Origin: Oscillospiraceae bacterium
GTDB taxonomy: Bacteria > Bacillota > Clostridia > Oscillospirales > Ruminococcaceae
Length of the DNA: 5,029 nucleotides
Assembly: GCA_019416775.1 (NCBI GenBank)
Contig: DXWR01000062.1
Location: 1 to 5,029, forward strand
Reading direction: 5' to 3'
A model generated the notes under the pieces. It searched no databases. It had not been told where the DNA came from and saw only the letters and a list, made by a program, of their open reading frames with translations. The translations under genes were made by a program, and so were the position numbers. The first letter of the stretch is position 1. Every line of letters starts with the position of its first letter. Of the stretch, positions 1 through 5,029 are shown piece by piece.

Positions 1-36
1 CTGTTGTTCGGTGCAATTTGGACGGAATTTGCCCAT
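1..36 (-). CDS. Possible 5' end of a gene running off the window
   Basis: On the minus strand an ATG at 36-34 opens a frame that stays open for 12 codons to the window edge and reads MGKFRPNCTEQQ. It is preceded by a purine-rich GGGGAGAGG stretch about 9 bases upstream, an acceptable ribosome binding site. The gene lies 158 bases beyond the stop of the C39 peptidase and past a terminator-like hairpin, so it would be a separate unit, although I see no convincing promoter. The basic N-terminus with a K-F-R-P motif recalls the starts of some IS1182-type transposases, but this is a memory-based resemblance over 12 residues and cannot carry a functional call. It may simply be chance. Confidence 0.3.
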   Translation of the reverse strand, partial: MGKFRPNCTEQQ

Positions 37-120
37 TATTGCGTCCCTCTCCCCAAATACGGAATCCAAGCAAGCTGTCTTTCCTTTCCAAAATCGTCTC
101 CCAAAAACAAAAAGCACGGT

Positions 121-152
121 CGAAAAGAAACTGCAAAAGCAGCCTTTGGCTG
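121..152 (-). terminator. Weak intrinsic terminator after the C39 peptidase gene
   Basis: Reading the minus strand, CAGCC-AAA-GGCTG forms a 5-bp GC-rich stem (152-148 with 144-140). It is followed by an interrupted T-rich tail, CTTTTGCAGTTTCTTTT. It starts 43 bases after the peptidase stop codon, where a terminator is expected. The short stem and broken U-tract make it weak. The rest of the gap 37-194 is AT-rich and shows nothing else I can support. Confidence 0.4.
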
Positions 153-194
153 TGCTGAACAAGAGTTATTTATTTGGAAAATAGTTCTTTTTGG

Positions 195-1043
195 TTATCC
201 CATTTCCTCCAAAACCACACATTGATTTTGCCGGGAAACAAAGACGCGTTCAAACTGTTGACGGTCATACTCCACCAATCCGGCTATGGGATCGGCAATG
301 GTCACGGTGGTGTCCGAATAACCAATCAGCACAGCGCCGTGATCGTTGGTGCTCCACTCCACATAATCGCCGCTCTCGATATACCATCCCTGGGTTTCCC
401 GGCGGTCCGCCATGCCGATGGTCACCCAAACCACCACCGGAACATCTTCGCTGACCAGCTCATACAACTCTTCCGGAGTAGACCCACTGTAATCTACCGC
501 CCGGAGTGTACTTTCGGCATCAGCCAAATAATCATTGGCAGCGGTGACAATGGCAGGGGTGCCGCAGATGTAACCCAGCTGACGAAAGGGATCGCCCACA
601 AAGTATTCCTGCAGGTCCCCGCCGTACCGTCTGCCGTCCGCCCCATAGGAAAACGATGCAAGCACCGTAGGAAGATACTGACCGGCCATGGTGGTTTTAT
701 CCACCTCATAGCCATAGTAATGGAGCACCATGGTCAAGGCAGTAATTTCGCAGCCGGTGGGCAGTTCCGGCATCTGATACAGAATGGGAAAATCTGAAAT
801 GAGATGCGCCCCTGGCACAGCTGTCTCTAAATCCAGGAAAACAGGCAGGGAGCTGCTTTCCTCCGAACTCTCCTCCGGAAGAACGGTTTGCTCCACCTCC
901 CCCGGCAAAACTGACAGGGATTCCTCCTTCTCATCACACAGAGAAATCTTAGGATCTTGCTCCGTCCCCAAAGACTGACTGAAAAACAACATTCCAAACA
1001 TCACGGCCAGGGCACAGACACCTGCAATGATTCGTTTCGTCAC
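195..1043 (-). CDS. Membrane-targeted C39-family (Peptidase_C39_2-like) cysteine peptidase
   Basis: This is a papain-fold cysteine peptidase of the stand-alone C39 type, secreted or anchored outside the cytoplasmic membrane; its substrate is unknown. With the GTG at 1043 the product is 282 residues. A basic MTKR start leads into a hydrophobic stretch (about 5-22), a signal peptide or signal anchor. An acidic, Ser-rich linker follows (about 28-73), then the catalytic domain (about 84-275). Visible active-site elements are Gln90 (likely oxyanion hole), Cys98 in LPTGCEITAL, His235 in NDHGAVLIGY and Asp251 in TIADP, all in the family order. I chose GTG 1043 because it overlaps the stop of the upstream small ORF as GTGA, has GGTGG 7 bases upstream and gives a normal signal-peptide n-region. 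A GTG at 1076 (293 residues, add 11 to the numbers) is also possible, with AAGGGA upstream. No lipobox is seen. There is no ABC transporter or double-glycine peptide nearby, so bacteriocin-leader processing is not suggested. The family call is firm; the role is open. Confidence 0.86.
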   Translation of the reverse strand: MTKRIIAGVCALAVMFGMLFFSQSLGTEQDPKISLCDEKEESLSVLPGEVEQTVLPEESSEESSSLPVFLDLETAVPGAHLISDFPILYQMPELPTGCEITALTMVLHYYGYEVDKTTMAGQYLPTVLASFSYGADGRRYGGDLQEYFVGDPFRQLGYICGTPAIVTAANDYLADAESTLRAVDYSGSTPEELYELVSEDVPVVVWVTIGMADRRETQGWYIESGDYVEWSTNDHGAVLIGYSDTTVTIADPIAGLVEYDRQQFERVFVSRQNQCVVLEEMG

Positions 1044-1180
1044 AGCTCGTCCACCAACTTTCCCGGAACTCCGCACAATTCAACTTCCCTTTGCCGGTCG
1101 CCACAGATTAAATCAGAAAGAATATTGGGCGCAGACAAAATAGGCTGCCATAAATTCATTCTTTCTTTCACGTCAAGCAT
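1040..1180 (-). CDS. Unrecognised 46-residue ORF, translationally coupled to the C39 peptidase
   Basis: A minus-strand ORF begins at ATG 1180-1178 and ends at TGA 1042-1040. The start has AAAGGG six bases upstream, a good ribosome binding site, and lies about 43 bases after the predicted start of transcription. The peptide begins MLDVKERMNLWQ and ends GKLVDEL. It has two cysteines (Cys26, Cys36), mixed charge, no membrane segment and no double-glycine leader motif. Its stop overlaps the GTG of the peptidase gene in the sequence GTGA, typical of translational coupling. It is therefore either a real small protein working with the peptidase or a leader ORF that delivers ribosomes to the weakly initiated GTG. 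I recognise no family. Because it fills the space between promoter and peptidase, the peptidase start at 1076 would lie inside it in another frame. The positional evidence is good, but there is no evidence from homology. Confidence 0.5.
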   Translation of the reverse strand: MLDVKERMNLWQPILSAPNILSDLICGDRQREVELCGVPGKLVDEL

Positions 1181-1229
1181 TCCTTTCCCTTTATGTTCTT
1201 TCAGCAGATAGGACTTTGATGCTATTTTC

Positions 1230-1258
1230 AGTATAGCGGATCAGATAGTGGAAGTAAA
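1230..1258 (-). promoter_or_regulatory. SigA-like promoter of the small ORF / C39 peptidase unit
   Basis: On the minus strand TTTACT (1258-1253) and TATACT (1235-1230) are separated by exactly 17 bases, close to the housekeeping consensus. Transcription would start near 1223, leaving a leader of about 43 bases before the small ORF. Two small dyads overlap it: AAGTA-AAA-TACTT at 1252-1264 across the -35, and GCTAT-7-ATAGC at 1221-1237 across the -10 and start site. These could be operator half-sites, but they are short. The rest of the gap 1181-1355 is AT-rich leader and spacer plus the terminator of the beta-galactosidase gene. Confidence 0.72.
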
Positions 1259-1300
1259 ATACTTATCTTTTATTGCGGTGCATACATATTTTGAATAAAT

Positions 1301-1343
1301 TCGACAAAACAAACGGCACGATCCCCAAAAGCAGAATCGTGCC
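1301..1343 (-). terminator. Intrinsic terminator of the GH42 beta-galactosidase gene
   Basis: The arms at 1315-1322 (GGCACGAT) and 1336-1343 (ATCGTGCC) form a perfect 8-bp stem around a 13-base loop. On the minus strand the stem is followed by GTTTGTTTTGTCG, a T-rich tail. The hairpin begins 12 bases after the beta-galactosidase stop codon. A second, weaker hairpin (AAGAT-4-ATCTT, 1344-1357) sits directly before it and includes part of the stop codon. On the plus strand no T-run follows, so it is probably one-directional. Confidence 0.75.
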
Positions 1344-1355
1344 AAGATAATAATC

Positions 1356-3338
1356 TTATTCTATTTCTTCTTCCACACTGCCCACCACGACAAAGCCATA
1401 GGGCGGCAGAGACACTTCCGAACGTTCCCATTTTTTGCCCAAGGAAACGGTTTGCGGCGTATCCGTGTGGTTGAGCACAAAGAGGTAGTTCTGCTCCCTT
1501 CCCTTGCGGCAGGCCAGCTCCACCCCTTCCGGGGTTTCTCCCAAAGAATCCACATCGGCAGCCCGAAGCAGCTCACTTACGAGCTTTTTCATCAAACCCT
1601 CCCCCGGCTCGGTGCCCACATACCAGGCTTGTCCCTGACCAAAACGGTTTCGGGTAATCACCGGCGTGCCGGCATACCATTCCCCAGCTGCGGCAGCCAA
1701 AGGCCGGGCGGTGGTGGGGGTGATTAGGTCGCACCACTGTTCCCCTTGGAACAGCTCCTCTCCCCACTGGATGGGCAGAGTAGTTTCCCACAAGCAATCG
1801 TATTCCGGCACCTCAATGCCCAGCACATCGCTTAACCCGCCGGGAAGAATGTCGGGGTGACAGAGGTTGGTGTCATCCTTCACTCCGGTGCGCATGGTCA
1901 GCACCAAATGCCCGCCCTGGGCCACATACTCCCGGTACTTCTCCTCCAACGCCGGGTTGGTCAAATACTGCAAAGGAGCAATTAACAGCTTATACTTGGA
2001 AAAGTCTGCCTGGTCGCTGAGAAAATCCACCGGCACATTGGCCCGGTACAGAGCGGTGTAGTACTTCATCACCTGCCCCAGGTAGGTGAGCTTGGGATTC
2101 TGGGGCTGAATCTGCAGGGCATAGTTCTGGTCGTAGGAATAGACGATCCCCACCTGAGCCGGGGTGGTAATGCCCTGCATTTCTTCCATGTAGGGGCGCA
2201 GTTTAGCAAAGAGTTCTTTCAGCTCCTGATAGGTCCGGCCGGGCTTGCCGCTGTGGGGCAGGATGCCGTGCCAATACTGTTCCGTGCCAAACAGGCAGCT
2301 TCTCCAACGGAAATACACCACCGTGTCCGCTCCATGGGCCACTGACTGCGCCGTCCATAGTCCCAACTGGCCGGGAGCCGGGTTGCGACCCATACATTCC
2401 CAGCCGGTGATTCCTGCCTGCTGCTCCATAATCCAGAAATTCTTTCCTTTGCAGCCCCGGATAAAGTCCAATTCCGCCGCCAAGCGCTGATTGGGCTGGT
2501 GAGGCGGCTGGGCAAAGTAGCCTCCCGGATACTGGTCGTGGCTGAGGAAATCCAGATCCTTGCCCAGCTCAAAATAACTAACTTTGTCCGCAAAACCCAT
2601 GCAGTTGTGGGTGATAAACTGCCGGGGGTCGCAATACTGCCGCAGGATGTGCACCTGGAAGCGCATGAAGTCCGCCACCAAGTCGGAACAGAACCGCTTC
2701 CAGTCCAACATCTGGGATGGATTATGGCCGTTAGGCGTCACTTTAGGGGCAATGATCTGATGGAAATCGGAGTATTCCTGGCTCCAAAAAGCGGTGCCCC
2801 AAGCCCGGTTCAGTTCTTGAATGCTGCCGTACTTCTGCTGCAGCCAGCGGCGGAAAGCGGCTTCACAGTGAGGGCAGTAGCAAAAGTCCCCGTGGCTGTT
2901 GCCCAATTCGTTGTCCACCTGCCAGCCCACCACATGGGGATGGTGGCCAAACCGGGCCGCCATGGCGGTGACCAGCCGCCGGACGTGCTGACGGTAATGG
3001 TGGTTGGATTGGCAGTCATGGTGCCGTCCCCCGAATTCCCGGCGCAGTCCATGGGAATCCATGGGCAGGATGTCCGGGTCTTGGCGCACCATCCAGGCCG
3101 GAGGCGCCGCAGTCGGGGTGCCCAGCACCGTTTGGATGCCGTGGGCGGCTAAGGTGTTGATGGCCTGGTCCAGCCATTCAAAGTGGAATTCCCCTTCTTT
3201 GGGCTCCATCTTGGTCCAGGAAAATTCCCCCATGCGGACGACCTGGATGCCCAGTTGTTCCATCAAAACGGCGTCGGTCTCCCAGCGGTCCTGGGGCCAG
3301 TGCTCGGGATAGTAATCCACGCCGAAATAAAAGCTCAT
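1356..3338 (-). CDS. Beta-galactosidase, glycoside hydrolase family 42
   Basis: This enzyme hydrolyses terminal beta-D-galactosides. With no signal peptide it should act in the cytoplasm on imported oligosaccharides. The 660-residue length is normal for GH42. Residues 1 to about 390 form the TIM barrel: GVDYYPEHWP (6-15), VVRMGEFSW (33-41), the acid/base Glu144 in GWQVDNELG, the nucleophile Glu305 in FWIMEQQAG, and YFRWR (342-346) near the substrate pocket. Cys109, Cys153, Cys155 and Cys158 match the spacing of the four-cysteine zinc site known in some GH42 enzymes such as the Thermus A4 enzyme. Residues about 391-590 are the amidotransferase-like trimerisation domain, and about 595-655 the C-terminal beta-sandwich, ending in an acidic tail. 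The ATG at 3338 has AAGGAG 8 bases upstream, so the start is secure. The gene has its own promoter and terminator, and no transporter or sugar regulator is in view. GH42 genes carry names such as bga, ganA or lacA; I do not assign one. The family call is very sure; the natural galactoside is not known. Confidence 0.97.
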   Translation of the reverse strand: MSFYFGVDYYPEHWPQDRWETDAVLMEQLGIQVVRMGEFSWTKMEPKEGEFHFEWLDQAINTLAAHGIQTVLGTPTAAPPAWMVRQDPDILPMDSHGLRREFGGRHHDCQSNHHYRQHVRRLVTAMAARFGHHPHVVGWQVDNELGNSHGDFCYCPHCEAAFRRWLQQKYGSIQELNRAWGTAFWSQEYSDFHQIIAPKVTPNGHNPSQMLDWKRFCSDLVADFMRFQVHILRQYCDPRQFITHNCMGFADKVSYFELGKDLDFLSHDQYPGGYFAQPPHQPNQRLAAELDFIRGCKGKNFWIMEQQAGITGWECMGRNPAPGQLGLWTAQSVAHGADTVVYFRWRSCLFGTEQYWHGILPHSGKPGRTYQELKELFAKLRPYMEEMQGITTPAQVGIVYSYDQNYALQIQPQNPKLTYLGQVMKYYTALYRANVPVDFLSDQADFSKYKLLIAPLQYLTNPALEEKYREYVAQGGHLVLTMRTGVKDDTNLCHPDILPGGLSDVLGIEVPEYDCLWETTLPIQWGEELFQGEQWCDLITPTTARPLAAAAGEWYAGTPVITRNRFGQGQAWYVGTEPGEGLMKKLVSELLRAADVDSLGETPEGVELACRKGREQNYLFVLNHTDTPQTVSLGKKWERSEVSLPPYGFVVVGSVEEEIE

Positions 3339-3348
3339 TACAGTTTCT

Positions 3349-3389
3349 CCTTCCGAATTGTGTTTTTTCTAGTATAGCATATCGGAAGG
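3349..3389 (-). repeat. 8-bp inverted repeat joining promoter spacer and ribosome binding site
   Basis: CCTTCCGA at 3349-3356 and TCGGAAGG at 3382-3389 are perfect reverse complements, 25 bases apart, with centres 33 bases (about three helical turns) apart. The arm at 3382-3389 lies between the -35 and -10 elements. The arm at 3349-3356 overlaps the ribosome binding site of the beta-galactosidase. It may be a repressor site. In RNA arriving from upstream, it could instead be a hairpin hiding the ribosome binding site. One arm is partly explained by the purine-rich ribosome binding site, so coincidence remains possible. Confidence 0.45.
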
Positions 3390-3399
3390 GATTTGTCTG
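3371..3399 (-). promoter_or_regulatory. Extended -10 promoter of the beta-galactosidase gene, with strong ribosome binding site
   Basis: On the minus strand TGCTATACT (3379-3371) is an extended -10 element, and CAGACA (3399-3394), matching the GACA half of the -35 consensus, lies 17 bases upstream. Transcription would start near 3364, giving a short leader of about 26 bases that carries GGAAGGAG (3354-3347), 8 bases before the ATG at 3338. The extended -10 compensates for the weak -35. No CcpA-type cre site is evident. Confidence 0.68.
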
Positions 3400-3415
3400 C
3401 TGGGTAACATGGAAT

Positions 3416-4681
3416 TTAATAACTGGTACCTTCTAAATTTCCGGATTCCGCAAATAGCCGCTGATTCCGATAGGTGGAGTACAATAGACCCAGCAGCAGA
3501 CCGTTTACCACCAAACTCAGCGGCCGATCCAGAGTCATCAAAGGATACTGCCCAATCACAACATTGGTCAGCTTCAGATCTTGCATCAGTGCTCCAAAAT
3601 AAGAAACCGCAAAATAAAGGGCGCAGCACAATCCCAAAAACCGTCCGCCCCGGCCGGGATTCCGGCAGGCCCGCCAGATCAGATAAGCAAAGAAAGCGGT
3701 CAACACCAGAAACAACATCAGCGCCAGTACCGGAGTATCCACCGCTACTGCAGAGAGCAGCCGGCCGCTCTTTTCGAAAAAGTACAGCGGCGACTCTTCG
3801 ATCCACCAAATAGACCGCGGCAGCATTGGGAAGAGAAAATCATATAGGCTTTGCTGATGCAAAAAACTCCAATACATGGCAATCAACAACAAACAAGGCA
3901 CCAAAATCCCAATGCACCACAGTGACGCCCGGCGGGAACCGGTATAAAATTTCGTGGCTGCCCGCAGATACAACACCCAAGCCACCCCTAAACAGCAGAG
4001 GAACGCGCTGAAGTTGCAGTAAAACATAGAAAAGATCAGGGTGGGCAGCAGATAGAGCTGGCGCAGCAGCAGCCCTTTCCGGGAACAGCAGGGGTGAGAG
4101 TAGATCCAAAGCAAAGCGGGAAGGAGAAACAGCGGCGTGAGATCTCCAAAATAAATGGCATAGGGCCAATAAGACCAACCGGCATAGGGCAGCTCCCCGG
4201 TGGGAAACAGAACCGCCACCATCCCCAAAGCAATCAAAGAAGACACCAGATACAGCTTTTTGGGCTGGGCAAACAGCACCCCATACCGAAACCGGCTGGC
4301 CAGCCAAAAGCCCACCAGTCCTCCACCCAATCCAATCAAAGCCATGGGTAGATTTAGGTTGGGCGGCACCTGGGTAGACTGCCATACCGGCAACAAAAAT
4401 TGAATCACCAAACCCAAAGCCACCACCAACAAAGCGTACACCAGCATGGGGATATCCCACAAAGGGCGGTGCACCCCGTCCAACTGCTTTCCCAGTATCA
4501 CCGGATCCCCCATATCGGTAATGGCCTGCTGCTGAGCCTGTGCTTCCTCCATGCCCTGAGCTTGGTAGTCCCGGGTTTGCAGCAAAAGATGGTCCTCCAG
4601 TTCCCGGCCCAGGATGGGACGAATCTTCTTCACTCGGACCTGTGCCAACACCTTTTCAAGATATTCCTGAATCCGTTTCAT
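3416..4681 (-). CDS. PadR-associated membrane protein: permease-prefix domain fused to a degenerate SEDS (FtsW/RodA)-like region
   Basis: This 421-residue integral membrane protein is encoded directly after padR. Residues 1-72 form a charged helical domain with the ITDMGDPVILGKQLD signature (54-68). This is typical of the permease-prefix (HAAS-like) domains found beside PadR regulators in Firmicutes. About nine or ten hydrophobic segments follow between 77 and 402. Their order and a few landmarks resemble FtsW/RodA proteins: GWSYWPYAIYFGDLTPLFLL (168-187) at the 'FQPSEL' position, a long loop around 272-309, and LTNVVIGQYPLMTLDRPLSL (371-390) before a last helix ending in LLYSTYR. The QPDxG motif and the loop aspartate expected of SEDS glycosyltransferases are not visible (FYCNFSAF at 220-227; SGRLLSAV at 305-312), so peptidoglycan polymerase activity is doubtful. 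The ATG at 4681 lies three bases after the padR stop, with GGGGGA in the padR end as ribosome binding site. Residues 1-72 and the membrane nature are clear; the SEDS relation is an inference. No terminator is seen after it. Confidence 0.8.
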   Translation of the reverse strand: MKRIQEYLEKVLAQVRVKKIRPILGRELEDHLLLQTRDYQAQGMEEAQAQQQAITDMGDPVILGKQLDGVHRPLWDIPMLVYALLVVALGLVIQFLLPVWQSTQVPPNLNLPMALIGLGGGLVGFWLASRFRYGVLFAQPKKLYLVSSLIALGMVAVLFPTGELPYAGWSYWPYAIYFGDLTPLFLLPALLWIYSHPCCSRKGLLLRQLYLLPTLIFSMFYCNFSAFLCCLGVAWVLYLRAATKFYTGSRRASLWCIGILVPCLLLIAMYWSFLHQQSLYDFLFPMLPRSIWWIEESPLYFFEKSGRLLSAVAVDTPVLALMLFLVLTAFFAYLIWRACRNPGRGGRFLGLCCALYFAVSYFGALMQDLKLTNVVIGQYPLMTLDRPLSLVVNGLLLGLLYSTYRNQRLFAESGNLEGTSY

Positions 4682-4684
4682 CTC

Positions 4685-5002
4685 TCATTCCCCCATCGTC
4701 TGCTCCACGGCGCGGCGAAAAGCTTCCCACTGGTTTTTTTGCAGAGCCAGTTGTTTTAACCCCGCTTCGGTGATGGAGTAAAACCGCCGGGTTCTTCCCT
4801 GCTCCACCACCTGCTCCTGAGAGGTAATGCAGCCCTTCGCTTCCAAGCCGTGAAGCACCGGATACAGGGTGCCGGCCTGAAGCAGGAAAGTGTCCCCGGA
4901 ACGTTTTTTGATCTGCTCCATCATCTCGTAACCGTACCGAGGCTTTTCTAGAAGCAGGTGGAGCAGCATCATCTCCAAGGGATTGAAGGTCAGCTTCTTC
5001 AT
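4685..5002 (-). CDS. PadR family transcriptional regulator (short type)
   Basis: This is a winged-helix DNA-binding repressor of 105 residues, the size of the short PadR class with little or no separate C-terminal dimerisation domain. Residues 8-34 hold the first helices with the conserved RYGYEMMEQI. QAGTLYPVLHGLEAKG (42-57) is the recognition helix region with the typical TLYP. GRTRRFYSITEAG (69-81) is the wing and the start of the last helix, which runs to about 99 and usually mediates dimerisation. The ATG at 5002 has a near-perfect AAGGAGG nine bases upstream, so the start is sure. The stop TGA (4687-4685) is three bases before the membrane gene, so the two are co-transcribed. By analogy with other PadR operons it probably represses its own operon and responds to a ligand or stress, but nothing here identifies the signal. 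Confidence 0.95.
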   Translation of the reverse strand: MKKLTFNPLEMMLLHLLLEKPRYGYEMMEQIKKRSGDTFLLQAGTLYPVLHGLEAKGCITSQEQVVEQGRTRRFYSITEAGLKQLALQKNQWEAFRRAVEQTMGE

Positions 5003-5011
5003 TTCTGTCGT

Positions 5012-5026
5012 CCTCCTTTATATATA
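5012..5026 (-). promoter_or_regulatory. Strong padR ribosome binding site with adjoining TATATATA palindrome
   Basis: AAGGAGG (5018-5012) is the padR ribosome binding site. Immediately upstream lies the self-complementary TATATATA (5019-5026). It could be part of a -10 element, but then transcription would begin inside the ribosome binding site, so the true promoter probably lies beyond the window. Alternatively it is part of an AT-rich operator for PadR autoregulation. The window ends three bases later, so neither can be settled. Confidence 0.4.
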
Positions 5027-5029
5027 GAA

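Noticed and set aside
174..797. 207-codon plus-strand frame antisense to the C39 peptidase
   Set aside because: It is a shadow of the peptidase gene, whose catalytic motifs are intact; its product shows no family features.
195..1180. Bacteriocin maturation system (C39 peptidase plus small peptide)
   Set aside because: The small ORF has no double-glycine leader site, and the peptidase is a stand-alone secreted C39_2-like protein rather than the N-terminal domain of an ABC exporter. No transporter or immunity gene is present.
2499..3152. 217-codon plus-strand frame antisense to the beta-galactosidase gene
   Set aside because: It lies wholly opposite a textbook GH42 gene, has no recognisable domain and no supporting ribosome binding site, and is explained by the GC-rich codon usage of the real gene.
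3369..3809. 146-codon minus-strand frame overlapping the end of the membrane gene
   Set aside because: It overlaps the true reading frame, and its translation is Arg/Ser/Gly-rich without a domain. Its end runs into the -10 of the next gene, which is better explained as a promoter.
3840..4460. 206-codon minus-strand frame inside the membrane protein gene
   Set aside because: It is an alternate-frame shadow of a gene whose own frame gives a clean prefix domain and membrane helices; it has no start context of its own.
1356..5002. PadR as the regulator of the beta-galactosidase gene
   Set aside because: The enzyme gene has its own promoter and terminator, and PadR is tightly coupled to the membrane gene instead. 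A link cannot be excluded but nothing in the sequence supports it.

Overview
The window looks like a stretch of chromosome from a low-to-mid GC Firmicute, most likely a gut-type Clostridia (Ruminococcaceae/Oscillospiraceae-like). This is judged from strong AGGAGG-type ribosome binding sites, SigA-like promoters, a PadR / 'permease prefix domain' gene pair, a GH42 beta-galactosidase and a membrane-targeted C39-type peptidase. The genus cannot be named from the sequence alone. All supported genes lie on the minus strand, so transcription runs from position 5029 towards position 1.

Reading in the direction of transcription, the first unit is a short PadR-type winged-helix repressor (5002-4685). 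Three bases later comes a polytopic membrane protein (4681-3416) with an N-terminal permease-prefix (HAAS-like) domain. By eye, the rest of that protein resembles a degenerate SEDS (FtsW/RodA) fold lacking the family's usual signature residues. The pair forms an operon in which PadR probably controls expression of itself and its partner.

The second unit is a monocistronic cytoplasmic GH42 beta-galactosidase (3338-1356). It has its own extended -10 promoter, an excellent ribosome binding site and a clear intrinsic terminator. An 8-bp inverted repeat links its promoter spacer to its ribosome binding site. The repeat could be an operator, or it could block translation of read-through RNA coming from the PadR operon.

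The third unit starts at a very good SigA-like promoter (TTTACT-17-TATACT, 1258-1230). It reads first into an unrecognised 46-codon ORF (1180-1040) and then, through a GTGA overlap, into a membrane-targeted C39-family cysteine peptidase (1043-195). A weak terminator-like hairpin follows. The last 36 bases (36-1) contain a possible start of a further minus-strand gene that leaves the window.

No tRNA, rRNA, CRISPR array, complete insertion sequence or attachment site was seen. The non-coding gaps are 37-194, 1181-1355, 3339-3415 and 5003-5029. The most useful new points are the small translationally coupled ORF ahead of the peptidase, the promoter/ribosome-binding-site dyad of the beta-galactosidase, and the PadR-linked degenerate SEDS-like protein.
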